Shown: positions 21,292-32,720 of the stretch, one piece after another
Layout of the letters: each line of letters begins with the position of its first letter
Position numbering within the stretch: the first letter of the stretch is position 1
Assembly (NCBI RefSeq): GCF_019175385.1
Contig: NC_083345.1
Span: 8,905,205-8,969,204 of the forward strand
DNA: 64,000 nucleotides
Reading direction: 5' to 3'
Origin: Lycium barbarum
Lineage: Eukaryota > Streptophyta > Magnoliopsida > Solanales > Solanaceae
Notes under the pieces: model-generated
Told to the model about the DNA's origin: nothing
Seen by the model: only the letters and a program-made list of their open reading frames with translations
Database searches by the model: none
Position numbers and translations under genes: made by a program

Positions 21292-23154
21292 TTAAAAAGG
21301 CTTCATAGAAGTAGTCTTGTGAACTGGGAAGGGAATTCTAGTTTGTTTAGCAACAGGACAAACATGACAATTACAAATATCAGATTTATCTATAGAATCT
21401 TTTATAGCTGGAATTTGACTAAGAATATGAGCTGGTGCATGTCCAAGTCTTTGATGCCACACAGTGCACTTTGCAGGATGAGATGCAACTGAAAAACAAG
21501 TGGTAGGTGGACCAGGTGATGGTGATCTGGTGGATAGGATGTAGAGTCCATCTTTCTCCTTACCAATCCCCTTCACCTTGCCATTGTAGAGATCCTGAAG
21601 AAGGAAAAAATCAGGATAAAAGGACACAAAACACTGTAAGTCTCTGGTTAATTTTGAGACAGATAACAGATTGAACTTAAAGTGTGGGATGTCGAAAACA
21701 TCTTTAAGCACTTGATCCTTGTCCAAATGACAAGTGCCTTTATGAGTTATTGCAGCTAGATCACCATTTGGCAAATTTACTTGGTTTTGTTTTGAGTTAG
21801 CAACAGGAAAACTAGATGACATTAGATTCAAGGATGAAACCATATGATTTGAAGCTCCTGTATCAACCACCCAAATGTTAGTCTTAGAACCAGCAAAAAA
21901 ACAATTAATTTTACCTGCCATATTAGCTACTCCTTCAGGAGATTCCTCTTTGTCAATCAGGCTGAGTAGTTTTTGGAACTGTTCTGCTGTGAATGCCTGT
22001 CTTTGGAACTGATCAGCAGTGATCCTTGGCCTAGGTGTTCCAACAGGTACATTAGATGTTGCACTTTGCACACTTTGATCCATCAAGTGCATTGCTGCAT
22101 TATTAGCACTGTAATTACCAGATCTCTGGCCATTCATGTCTCTATTCCCAGTGTTATTGTAGTGGCCTCCTCTAGGGACATTGTTTTCCCTTTCTCTATT
22201 CCTAGTAAACTTAAAACCAGGTGGATAACCAATCAATTTGTAGCACTGATCTGTAGTATGCCCCTTGAGATGACAAAATTCACATTGAATATTGGAATTC
22301 CTCTTCATTCTCATATTATTATTGTTCCTTGAAAGAACAGCTGCTGCCATAGCTGATGATTCTCCTTCCTCAAACTGTCCCTTTGGGAAAGGGCTATGTG
22401 TAACCATATTTAAAAATGCTCGTTGACTTTCTTCATGTATTATCAGAGAATACGCTTGATTCACAGAGGGTGTTGGTGTCATCATAAGGATTTGACTTCT
22501 AGATTGATTATAGTTCTCATTCAAACCTCCTAGAAACTGCATTAGCTTCTGTTGCTCTAGGTGTTCTATGAATCCCTTTGACTTATCACAATTACAAGTA
22601 GGAGGTGGTACAAGTGACTCATATTCCTTCCATAATTCACTTAACTTCGAGAAGTAAACAGAAACAGTAGATGTACCTTGAACTAGAGTTGCAATTCCTC
22701 TGTGTACATGATAGACCTTTGTAGCATTTATTTTGACAAAACGTTCCTTGAGATCCATCCAAACTCTATGTGAATTTGATGAATACACAATTCCATTCAC
22801 CAGATCTTTAGACACTGAGCTCATTATCCAAGATAGCACAACAGCGTTAACACGCTCCCATTGATCCGCCATTTGGCCTTCATAGCTTTCCTTCACACAT
22901 GTTCCCTCAACAAATCCAATTTTGTTTTTACCTAACAATGCAATCCTCATTGATTTACTCCATAGAGTATAATTTTCCATTCCAGTTAAGAGGCATTGAG
23001 CTAGGTTTACTCCAGGAACATCTGAAGACTGTAAATACAGTGGATCAAACGAATTGAACATCGAATTGGTCGAATTCTGTCCATTGTTTCCATGTTTCGA
23101 TCCACTTTGAGCTTCTCCATTTTCTGGTGTTGTTTCTTCGATCACCATCGTCAT
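21292..23154 (-). CDS. Copia gag, protease and pre-integrase
   Basis: I chose the Met at 23154 (MTMVIEETTPENGE) as start. The frame is open upstream to 23412, but that part is hydrophobic and unlike Gag, so it is probably leader. The Gag N-terminal domain has DPLYLQSSDVPGVNLAQCLL and YTLWSKSMRIALLG. A CCHC zinc knuckle reads CEFCHLKGHTTDQC. The aspartic protease active site is VVDTGASNHM. The pre-integrase block contains TVWHQRLGHAPAH and a CHVC pair. The frame stops where a gypsy LTR has split the integrase. Gag packages the RNA, protease cuts the polyprotein and integrase inserts the cDNA. Confidence 0.88.
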   Translation of the reverse strand: MTMVIEETTPENGEAQSGSKHGNNGQNSTNSMFNSFDPLYLQSSDVPGVNLAQCLLTGMENYTLWSKSMRIALLGKNKIGFVEGTCVKESYEGQMADQWERVNAVVLSWIMSSVSKDLVNGIVYSSNSHRVWMDLKERFVKINATKVYHVHRGIATLVQGTSTVSVYFSKLSELWKEYESLVPPPTCNCDKSKGFIEHLEQQKLMQFLGGLNENYNQSRSQILMMTPTPSVNQAYSLIIHEESQRAFLNMVTHSPFPKGQFEEGESSAMAAAVLSRNNNNMRMKRNSNIQCEFCHLKGHTTDQCYKLIGYPPGFKFTRNRERENNVPRGGHYNNTGNRDMNGQRSGNYSANNAAMHLMDQSVQSATSNVPVGTPRPRITADQFQRQAFTAEQFQKLLSLIDKEESPEGVANMAGKINCFFAGSKTNIWVVDTGASNHMVSSLNLMSSSFPVANSKQNQVNLPNGDLAAITHKGTCHLDKDQVLKDVFDIPHFKFNLLSVSKLTRDLQCFVSFYPDFFLLQDLYNGKVKGIGKEKDGLYILSTRSPSPGPPTTCFSVASHPAKCTVWHQRLGHAPAHILSQIPAIKDSIDKSDICNCHVCPVAKQTRIPFPVHKTTSMKPF

Positions 23155-23708
23155 TGTGTTCTTGACAGATTTCAGGTTCGATTTGGAGAGAGGAAATAAC
23201 AAGACAAATCGAACTAGAATAAACCCTAGATTTGAGAGAGAGAGAAAAAAGGAGCAGAGAAGAACGATGAAAGGAGCAGAGAAGAACGATGAAATTGAAG
23301 AAGCAACAATGAACAACACTGTATTAATAAGGCTGATAATTGATCGCCATTGATGCAGCTCGAGTTTTCTTCTCCAAATCAATTCATCAAAGTTGAATAT
23401 GGTATTCTCCAAAGAAATTGAGAATCAGGTCAATTAACACAGACTAGGAACTAGAATCGATCTGCACTGAAACTCGAAATTGAAAATTGAAACTGAGATT
23501 TAGAGGAAAAATGATGAATCAGTTGCTCCTAATTGAAATTTTGGAATTGAATTTTGTTGAGATGCGATGCAACAAAAAATTTCGATAATCGAAAATTTTG
23601 ATGAGTTAATCGAAGAACAAACGAATGAAAAAATATGAGTGTAATTGCAACAAAACTGAATTGCGGAATCACAAAATCAGTCGAAACAGCCAATAGGCTT
23701 TGATACCA

Positions 23709-24018
23709 TGTTCAAAGATAGAATGCAAAATCTAGATGAAGATCGAACTGAAAATATGAGCAAAGATGAGAACTGAAGCTTGGGGAATTTCTGATATCTC
23801 ATTGAAGCTTGAAAAAAAGAAAACTGTACAGTGGTCCTATATAATACATTTACCACTACTAATCACAAAATATCTAATAACTAACCTAACCAACTGCAAC
23901 AACCACTAAGTTAGTTACAAGATAATAACTAACCTAACCAACTACAACAACCACTAAGTTAGTTACAAGATAGTGCCATCTGTTTCCAGCTGGCATTTCC
24001 AGCTCATCATTCTCAACA
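23709..24018 (-). repeat. Copia 5' LTR
   Basis: 310 bp, nearly identical to 15187-15496. The tRNA-iMet primer site abuts it on the internal side. Confidence 0.92.
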
Positions 24019-26111
24019 ATATAATTTGGGATGGAGGAGTAATAACTAGTGACAAATGATAAAATTGTAATGAAATTAGAATAAATTTCTTGAAAATAAT
24101 AAGCTTCTGCATATTTCACTTCCATTACACAAGTAATACTCCAATCTTTTTTATTTGGAAAATGGACTAGTAGTATGTGCATCAATATTATCTGCTTTGA
24201 CATCAATTTCATTTATTTATTTTACCACCAAATATTGTGGTGGGATAGTAAGTGATGCTTAATGCTCAACTAGAAAATTCGAGTTCCATCCATATGAAAT
24301 TAAGTCTTGTTCGATAGGGACTGTTTTCTCTCAAGTAAGACTTTTCTACACAAATTCAGATTAACCTAACCACAATAAAAGTATAAATCCATTGGGAAAC
24401 CAAAAAAAAAAAAGGACACACAGTGGCCATCCAAAATTTGTTTGGCCCACATTTGGGCATAATACCCACGTTGGACGTTCGACCCAAAGTATTGCCAAGG
24501 GCTAGCCCAGCAGCTCATTCACTACCCAAAAAATAAAATAAAAACAGACTTATAGTCGCCATAAAAGATCGAAGCGTCGTCACTAAAAGGGTCACTCCAA
24601 AAAGAACAAGACTATTTGTGGTGACTTGTAGTTGCCATAAAAGATCAAAAGTCTCCACTAAAGTTCGACGAAAAAAATCATATTGAGCCTTCAAAAAATA
24701 TCCCAAAACATGTATAATATGTGTATTATTAGCAAGTATACGTTAATTGAGCCTTCAAGAATATCCCAAAACATGTGTAAGATGTGTATAATTAGTAGGT
24801 ATACATTTATTAAACATATATTATACACCAATGATAAATTTTCTAATTATACGTTGCTTATACATTTATTATACACAAGTTATAAAACAACGATATATTT
24901 TTTATTCATATGTTGTAGGGATACATATTTATACGATAATGATACAGCTTTTATACATATAATATATTTTTTTATATACATATATAGTAGTAATACATAT
25001 TTTCGACAACAATGACACATTTTCTATACATATACAACAACTATACAGTTTATGTTCATATGCTGGAATTAGTTGAAAAATGACTAGAAAATGAAATTAT
25101 TTTGAAAAGACTAAAAAATGACTTTTAAAATTTTTGGGCCACCAGGTGTCAATAGTTTCACCCGAATGGCCATTTGTGTCCTTTTACCCAAAAAAAAAAA
25201 ATCACTATTCAGTGGGCTAATAATTTTGGGCTTCTACTCATTCTTCACTTTTGATGCCTATTTTAGTTTTCAATTCTTTTTTGAAGTTTGAATCTTTATA
25301 AATGTAAATGTGCTGGAATTATGTTGTGTGTTTAGTTAAAAATATTTTATTTTTTCGACCTTACAGAGTTGTTATTTCAAACTTTAATTAAATATCTCCC
25401 TCCGTCCCAATTTTACATGAGGGTATTTAATTGGGCACGAAATTTAAGAAAGGAGAAGATTTTTAAATCTTGTAGTTTAAAACAAGACAAAAAAATTTAT
25501 GTGGTTAGAAATCATTTTCTTAAGGGTAAAATAAATACTTCAAAGGTAAATTGTTACTAAATATAAAATGCGTCATTTTTTTTTTTTTTGGGACCGACTA
25601 ATAAGAAGGGAAAAGATCACTAGTTGCCCCCAAAATACAAAATATTTACCCGCACGTACCCTCTCCCAAACTATTTTCGCTTCTATCCCCACCAGCTGAA
25701 AGTATTCACCCGGTATACCCCTCAGCCAAACCCCTTCCTCTCTGTGATACCATCGCAGTATATTATATCACGATGGTATCATGGAGGACTAAGAGAAGGA
25801 TTGAAACAGTCCTCCATGATACAATCATGGTATATAAAAAACCTCTATGATATCATCATCTTACATACAAATATTGTGATGGTATCATGAAGGAGTGCTT
25901 TAGTCCTTCAATAAAACACTACTCAGGATCATGATCCCATCATGGTATATAAATATACTGAGATGGCATCATGATCCTGAGGAGTGTCTTATTGAAAGAT
26001 TGAAGTAGTCCTTCATGATACCCTCACAGTATTTGTAGGTAAGATGATAATATCATAGAAGTTTTTTTCTCTCGAAAAAAGTGTCATTTTAAATACCGTC
26101 TAAGTATATTT

Positions 26112-26350
26112 ATATACCATGATGGTATCATGAAGGGCTAAGAGAAGGACTGAAGCATCTTTCATGATACCATCTCAGTATATTTATATACCATGACGGT
26201 ATAATGGAGGGCTAAGAGAATGACTGAAGGATCTTCCATGATACCATTTCAGTATATTTATATACCATGATGGTATCACGGAGGACTAAGAAAAGGACGG
26301 AAGCATCTCCCATGATACCATCTCAATATATTTACATATCATGTTGGTAT
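26112..26350. repeat. Palindromic tandem array, period 74-75 bp
   Basis: Three full units and one partial start near 26112, 26187, 26261 and 26335 with TATACCATGATGGTATCATG or close variants. Each carries GGACTAAGAGAAGGACTGAAG and ends CATGATACCATCTCAGTATA. The two arms of each unit are inverted repeats of each other, so every unit can form a hairpin. The same words occur less regularly at 3770-4045 and 25740-26045. Confidence 0.75.
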
Positions 26351-26530
26351 CATAACTGGTGGGCAACTCGGGTATATATTTTTAATTTTTTCTGGGAGCA
26401 TGAAAATAATGGAATATGAGCGGGTAATTTTTTTTTTATTTGAAGGGGCATCCGTGATAAAAAAAAGTGTATATTGGGAAGGAGGAAGTACTAAATGGTC
26501 CAAAATCGGGAAATCCGTCCTATTTTACAT

Positions 26531-27156
26531 GGGCAATTCGCAGTAATGCCTTTATTTTGGGGTGGTATTTAAATTTTGCCCATCAAAATAAAAGTATTTA
26601 ACTTTTTCCCTTCGTCTAAAATCTCAGGGTTCGGAGTCGAACCCCTACTCATGCGAATTTTTTTTTAAGAAAAAATCGCAAGACAAAGCTTTCCTATAAA
26701 CTCTGCCCCATCGGGCATAGTTTGCCTGCAAAACTCTCCTTAAGGCAGAGTTTGCAGGCAAATTATGTCTTAAGATAGAGTTTTGAGCAAAACTTTATCT
26801 TAAGGCAGAATTTTACCTTCAGACAGAATTCTGCCTTAACGCAGAGTTTTGAAGGCAAAATTCTGCATTAAGGCAGAGTTTCGCAAGCAAAATTTTGATT
26901 TGCGAATCCAAATTATTTATAGCTAGAAGCTTCGCCAGAAGCAAACAAGATGAGGTCGCTCTGCTTCGTAGACGCCTCTCCAGCTGAACTGGGCGCCGGG
27001 GCCTGGATGCGACTACCTAGCGAATTTTTTTAAAACTTTGACCGAATGAAAGTTCGAACCCGAAACTTAAAAATTTTAGACAAAGGATAAAAATTAAAGA
27101 TAACTAATTTGAGGGATAAAATTTGAAGACAAGTGCATTTGAAGGGCACTCTGCAC
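26531..27156. mobile_element. TIR element of Mutator-like appearance
   Basis: The left arm (from GGGCAATTCGCAGTAATGCC) and the reverse complement of the right arm (TGTGCAGAGTGCCCTTC, then TAAATTTT, GTCTAAAAT and TTCGGGTTCGAAC words) match in order over about 140 bp with many mismatches. The centre is a dense array of AAGGCAGA/TCTGCCTT words that pair with one another. No coding capacity and no certain target duplication. Confidence 0.45.
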
Positions 27157-27790
27157 AAAAAAAATGTTTTTACACTAATCACTGTCACTGGGCCACAGAT
27201 TCACTCCATTTTTACCATGTTACAGATGTAATTGCCAAGGCAGACGCAGAATGACAAAAGAGATGAGAAAATAATATTATAAAATTACTTCAATCAAGTA
27301 TTTGTAAATCATAAAGCCTTAGTTTTCCAAATATTCCTTGGCCAAAATGACAAGAATAAGATAAAATATGCCGAGAAAGGATACGTAAGAAATTTACAAA
27401 AAAAATGAAACAGAACCAAAGAAAGACTGACCCAGACAAGACAAGGCATAAGGGTTAATGGGCCCACACTTGACACAGACAATACAACAACCTTCACGGC
27501 CCAGTATTTTATCTACAAATATCTTCCACATAGCGTCAAACTCTTGGTGTACCTATATGGGCCGACATTAACTACAATGCCCACGTGCATTGGACAGGTA
27601 CCGTGGGCCCAATATTGGACTTTATGTCAAATCATATGGCTCAGTTCAAGTGGGAGTTACAGTGTACAGTATCAGGGTTTGAAAATGCCATTTTATCTCA
27701 TCATTTCATGTTATGTGATAAAATTTTAAATAATTCAAAAAGGCATGATTCAAATGTCACCTATCTCCATCCCAATTATATGAAATAAAA
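27157..27790. other. Unassigned
   Basis: No gene or repeat family recognised. Short open frames in it have no protein-like composition. Confidence 0.3.
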
Positions 27791-28823
27791 TTGATAAAAG
27801 TCATAAGCGGCCCTCTAAACTTGTCCATATATTTCTCATAGCCATTTCAACTGACGATTGTTTCAATTTGATGCCTAAACCAGTACACATTTAAACCTAT
27901 TAAACACGTTTTGCCGATATGGCAAAGTGCGTGTAATACACACAAAATAGGCGCGTGGAAGGCATTATTTTGCCTATTTTTCCATTTTTTTAATTTCTTC
28001 TTCTTCGTTCCAATTTAACTTTTCCCCCATTTTTTCTCGCTCTAAAAACGCTCCCCCTTCTCTCCAAGTGGCGACAGCCCCCCCTCCCCCAACAACGATA
28101 TGGCCACGATGCCGCCGTCCTGTGGAATTGAACCATCGGACCAGACCCATATGAAGCACCCTTCAATTGCGCACAAAACCCAACAAGAATCATCCCAAAA
28201 TTCATTTCACAACGTTGGGAATTTGTCTGGAGAAATCGCGTGAGAAGAACAGTGGCGCTGGGCTCATGAAATTATTTCCTGATTTGAGTAATTCTAAGTG
28301 TTGGAGAAGATTCCCATATCCTAATCCACTTGCTCACAGAGTTCCACACAATTCCACCTTTCAATTTGTGAGATCTGCTCAGGCGAACATTGGGAGAATC
28401 GCAGGTGGGTCGCCTTAGTTTAATCCTCAATTTCGACCTACAAGCGCTCAAATTCGTCCAAGTTTGAGTGTTGGGGATTACTCCCCACATCATGGCGCAC
28501 CCCCCTGTAAATTCCCAGGTCGATCAAACACCGGAATCGTCACTGGTGAACTCTCAAGCGAGGGCGAGGGAGCCAGATTTTTTGGGGGCGGTGTATAATT
28601 TATTTTTTAATTATTATGATGAAACCCCCCCCCAAAAAAAGGCCAAGTGTCATGTTTTCATTTGATAAAGTTGTCACATCATAATTTTGCTAATTATTGT
28701 GAAAAAAATACCCAATGAGATCGAATTTGAATTAGTTTAGGTACCCAATAGGTACAACCCTCGATTTAAGTATCCCAGAGGAAAATATGACAAAATTTAG
28801 GGACTATCTATGACTTTCGCCTA
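27791..28823. mobile_element. Possible non-autonomous TIR element with a captured leader
   Basis: The left end (AAAAGTCATAAGCGGCCC, then TCTAAACTTGTC) resembles the reverse complement of the right end (GCGAAAGTCATAGATAGTCC, then CTAAATTTTGTC). The interior (27985-28600) is rich in pyrimidines and unusually GC-rich for the region, like a gene's promoter and leader. No target duplication was found. Confidence 0.4.
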
Positions 28824-30001
28824 TAATTTAACTAGATACTTAATGTGAAAAAAAAGGGAGATTTTTAAAATTGTGATTTAAAATAAGTAATAAAAATTTT
28901 AGTGATTGTAAATCATTTCATTAAGATTAAAAAAAAAAATTAATTTAAATTATTTCTAAATATAAAGTTATATCATCCTTTTGAGGACAAAAAAAAAAGT
29001 GTTTTGAGGGAGAAGGAGTAATTAAGTAGTACCACAAACGATCCAAAAAAAAATCTATATTTTCTTTATCCTAATTATGTGATATTATTTTTTTAAATAG
29101 AATATTTTCATTTAAAAAATATTTTAAAATTTGAGATCTAAAATAAATTTTAGCTATCATTTAGCTACTAATCATTTTATAAAGGATATAAAATAAAAAC
29201 TTATAAAAGTTAAAGTATTTTTAGATACAGAAAAATTATCTTCCTTTTAGGATAGGCTAAAAAAATGTGTCACCGGTCACGTGAATTGAATTAAACAGAG
29301 ACAGATGTTAATTTTCTTTTGTCAACATCGAATCGGATAGTTGAAATTGTTTTACGCATAAGCTGTGATTTCGAGGCTTAGTAAATTATTATTATTATTT
29401 TAATTTTTTTTTGTAATAATGAGAGCTTTACTTCCTTTAATAGACTTCGATACAAGTAAAAAAGTTAGTCATCAATTCTGATTGCTGAATGATTATGTGT
29501 AAAAAGAAAATCTTACACTACTAATTCTTTCTCCTTTGTTTTTTGTTTGTTTGAATTAATTTTAAATTTTAGAAAATACTTTTTGACTGGGTCACCGGCT
29601 CATAGCATAGCAGGAGGGATTCTCGTACCTGTTTCCTTTTAGACAAAAATATGTATGGATTTGAGATTCTTTTTGTGTATGAGACTGAAAAGTTTATGAA
29701 AATGACAGATATTCACCTGTGGACTGCCTTCTAGTCACTGTCGCATTTCTTTGAGTTAATTTTTTTCACTTACTATTATAATTTGTGGGAAAATAATAAT
29801 CTCAAAATAAGATACGTAATTATTTGATTAAATTTTTATGTTTGAAATTAGAGATTTTGGGATTATTTATATCATAATTAGGGTGTTATTTGATATATTC
29901 TTCTAATCCCGGAAAAGCACCAAAACAAGATGTCCTTCTCCAAAGGTTTATCCCAATTCATCTAGTATAATTCAAACACATGTTTTATGATATATCTAGT
30001 A
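28824..30001. other. AT-rich unassigned stretch
   Basis: No gene seen. The part before 29020 (ATTTAAAATAAGTAATAAAAATTT.. to GAGGGAGAAGGAGTAAT) and that around 29040-29260 look like worn Stowaway MITEs. A short ATT microsatellite is near 29386. Confidence 0.35.
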
Positions 30002-30250
30002 CAGTGGCGGAGCCAAGATTCATATTGAGGGTGTCAAAAAATATAAATATGTTGTGTCCCAAGTTCAAACCCACGACCTAAGGGACTTTTTGAACCCCTT
30101 AACCACTGCATTGAGCTTTCAGCTTGTGTCAAGGCATGTCAACAATGACATACATACCTATAAAATTAAAATTTCATCTATCTATACAATGTTTTTTTCG
30201 ATGAAGGGGTGCAGCTTGACACCCCTCAAGCAAGGGTAGCTCCGCCCCTG
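30002..30250. mobile_element. hAT-type MITE with 8-bp TSD
   Basis: The left end CAGTGGCGGAGCCA pairs with the right end TAGCTCCGCCCCTG. Flanks are ATCTAGTA (29994-30001) and ATCTCGTA (30251-30258), seven of eight identical. It is 249 bp and belongs to the same family as 8105-8293 and 38500-38671. Confidence 0.85.
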
Positions 30251-30808
30251 ATCTCGTATATCTCATTTTAGTCCAATAAACCAAATATATACCAAAGAAA
30301 GTATGTTTACTAAATACTTTCATCATTATTTATTAACTTCACCTATTATAATCTCAACATAATAATTTCAGTATTACTTATTCAACCCGATGCGTGGTAT
30401 TACTCTCACTTCATCTTTCAAGACTATATTTACCAATTGTACCATTGAGCATTGCGATCCTCTCACTCGTTTGATAGTTGGTAGAACATCATAGTAACAC
30501 GGATAAAAGGTTAAGGGAGAAGAAAACAATGGTAATTCACATAAATCAAGATCCATATGGTTATTGTTAGCGGTACAACTATTTTCTTTTATAATCATAT
30601 TAAACGTGATTGTATCGACAACATTTATTGGATTCAATATAAAGATTGATGACACATAACATTGTTTATTCAAGGATACAATATGAGGATATCATTCACT
30701 GCAAGCTTTAAAGTAATGAAGGAACCAAATGTATATACGTATCCAGCTAAAAGGCCACAATAATTATTTTCTACTATCGAGTTTCAAACTTAGAGCTCAA
30801 CTCAAATA

Positions 30809-31023
30809 CTCCCTCCGTTTCAATTTATGTAAACCTATTTGACTGAGCACGACATTTAAGAAAGAGGGAAGACTTTTGAAACTTGTGATTCAAAATAAGT
30901 CTTGAATATTTGTATGTTGTAAATCATTCATAAAGTGAATTTGTTTCCAAATTAGGAAAGAGGTCATTCATTTTGGCACGGACTAAAAAGGAAATAGGTT
31001 CACATAAATTGAAACAGAGGGAA
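30809..31023. mobile_element. Stowaway MITE
   Basis: The ends CTCCCTCCGTTTCAATTTATG and ACATAAATTGAAACAGAGGGA are inverted repeats, flanked by TA on both sides (30807-30808 and 31024-31025). 215 bp, non-coding, Tc1/mariner-derived. Confidence 0.85.
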
Positions 31024-31736
31024 TACATGTTGCAAAACTTGAGTTCGAGTTTGACTTTAAGTACAAATGAACTTAAGAATTTGCAGAGCATAGTCCTTAT
31101 TAAAGAAAGACGCTCCATATCAAGAATTTTTTAATTCCCATAACTCAGACATGAGATCTCTAATAAAGATAGCAAAATTTCCTCCATTCATCCCACCACG
31201 TCACTCGGCGGAGGTAATTGGTGTATAGCTACTTTAAGAGGAGGTGGATTATACCATTTAACTACGAGTTGCAAATAGTTCCATTTCATTGGTTCGTTCC
31301 CTTTTTTCCTTTTTTCTTTTTTTTTCACCAGGCCAACGAAATCACTTTCTTTTAATACCCCAGAAAAGATATTTTTGTTTATAAAAAGTTCGGATATAAG
31401 CACCAAAGGGATGAGTAGGATGAGAGAGTAGGTTTTCAACTTTGACCTGATTCAATCGTGATGATGTTATGTTATTAACGGTATCTATATAAGTTTCCTA
31501 GGAGAATTGTAAATTTGGGTAGACGCACGTAGTGGATCTGCAATATAATATATGAGTTCACGTGAATCAGTAACTTTATATAAATCATGTATGTGTATTA
31601 ATTTTTTTTCAAAATATTTATAATTATTTGATTGCGAACTTATTTATATAATATAATAGTTATTTGAGATTGCTTTAGGAACCGATCAACAAATTTCAAA
31701 TTCTGTATTCACCTTTAGAGAGAACGATTCATTTTC

Positions 31737-31934
31737 AGTGCCTGACATATACAGATGTACTGTTGACATTGAACGAACCAATTAAAGTTAATTATTGATG
31801 CTTGATTATACTAATTTCTATCGAGCTTAATTTTTAGTGCCTGACATATACAGATGTACTGTTGACATTGAACGAACCAATTAAAGTTAATTATTGATGC
31901 TTGATTATACTAATTTCTATCGAGCTTAATTTTT
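31737..31934 (+). repeat. Perfect 99-bp tandem duplication
   Basis: Two adjacent copies start AGTGCCTGACATATACAG, at 31737 and 31836, and end GAGCTTAATTTTT. I see no difference between them, so the event is recent. Confidence 0.9.
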
Positions 31935-31939
31935 TTTAA

Positions 31940-32720
31940 AAATTTAATCACCCATAATAGCTTGGGTGAGCTTCATTCCATCATTGCAAGGACTGAAGGG
32001 GAACATAAAGCCTGACCTTCAGCTACAAAAAACACATGATTATAATTCATCCTGGAGACAGAATTGGACTGGATGACCTTGCTACATCATTTGTCCCCTT
32101 CTCTAAAATCAGTTAACTTACAAAAAAATAAGCTTTAGTTAACTTACAAAAAAATAAACTTTGTCATACCTAATTCTAAAACTAGGCAGTTGACTCTTAT
32201 CTATGTAGAAATGCCACTTAGCTTCCCTTGGGATGTTATGAAAATCACCATACAAAAAAGATTCTCCTTTTCAACGAGCATTTTTGGCTAGAATGTCAGC
32301 TGCTTGGTTTACTTCTCTATAGAAATGTGTAGGTGAAGGAGCAGCTTGAAGAAGGATTTGTGATATGTCTTAAATTATGTATTTGAGAATTATGTATTTG
32401 AGCATCTGATTGTTAGTGTGATTCTTGATGAGCATATCCTTGATGATTAAAGAGTCCATCTCAAGAATAAAACCCTTATATCCATTTTGTAGACACCAGT
32501 TTGCTCCAAATTTAGCAGCTAGTGCCTCTGCTTCATTGTTGCTCTTGCAGTTGACTTGTAGTGAAAATGCCATGATGAAGTTTCCTCTAACTAGTCCACC
32601 AATTCCTGCTTTCCCACTCCCTTGAATGAAACTCCCATCAGTGTTCACCTTTATTTTCCCCAGAGGAGTTTTTTCCCAACACTCTTTTGGATTTAAGAAC
32701 AGGTTTCAATCTTTCCATAA
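31940..32720 (-). pseudogene. LINE RNase H relic
   Basis: On the - strand an open part (32648-32370) reads MNTDGSFIQGSGKAGIGGLV, NNEAEALAAKFGANWCLQNG and LEMDSLIIKDM, the core of an RNase H domain found at the 3' end of plant LINEs. After a stop the text resumes with REVNQAADILAKNA and ends near 32160. No reverse transcriptase accompanies it. It is similar to 58133-58672, so both come from related LINEs. Confidence 0.75.

Larger units (their letters stand above)
15187..24018 (-). mobile_element. Ty1/copia LTR retrotransposon, young but defective
   Basis: LTRs of 310 bp each (15187-15496 and 23709-24018) begin TGTTCAAAG and end TCTCAACA; I count about two differences between them. The target duplication ATATA lies at 15182-15186 and 24019-24023, and the empty site is visible in copy A near 1050. 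On the - strand the primer site TGGTATCAAAGCCT (23695-23708) fits initiator tRNA-Met, and a polypurine tract (15497-15507) adjoins the other LTR. Order of domains is gag, protease, integrase, RT, RNase H, as in copia. It is broken by a nested solo LTR in the integrase, a frameshift near 17585 and a nonsense codon at 16218. Without the nested LTR it would be about 5.76 kb, normal for copia. Confidence 0.95.
14281..26010 (+). repeat. Segmental duplication, copy B, split by a copia element
   Basis: It matches copy A (160-4045) in order and orientation. The homology breaks at 15186, inside a degenerate Stowaway-like stretch, and resumes after 24018 with the same bases that are contiguous near 1052 in copy A. 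This proves the interval is an insertion. The right part (24180-26010) matches 2235-4045. No XBAT C-terminal exons follow copy B, unlike copy A. Confidence 0.9.

Noticed and set aside
23157..23412. Hydrophobic N-terminal extension of copia Gag (possible env-like or signal segment)
   Set aside because: It precedes the normal Gag start and sits in the leader after the primer site; no family member is known to me with such a part.
28468..28665. Small protein frame in the GC-richer part of the TIR element
   Set aside because: It has no domain, and three overlapping frames on both strands are equally long.
31737..31934. The 99-bp repeat as the target-site duplication of the neighbouring LINE relic
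   Set aside because: Both copies lie on the same side of the LINE, and LINE duplications are much shorter.
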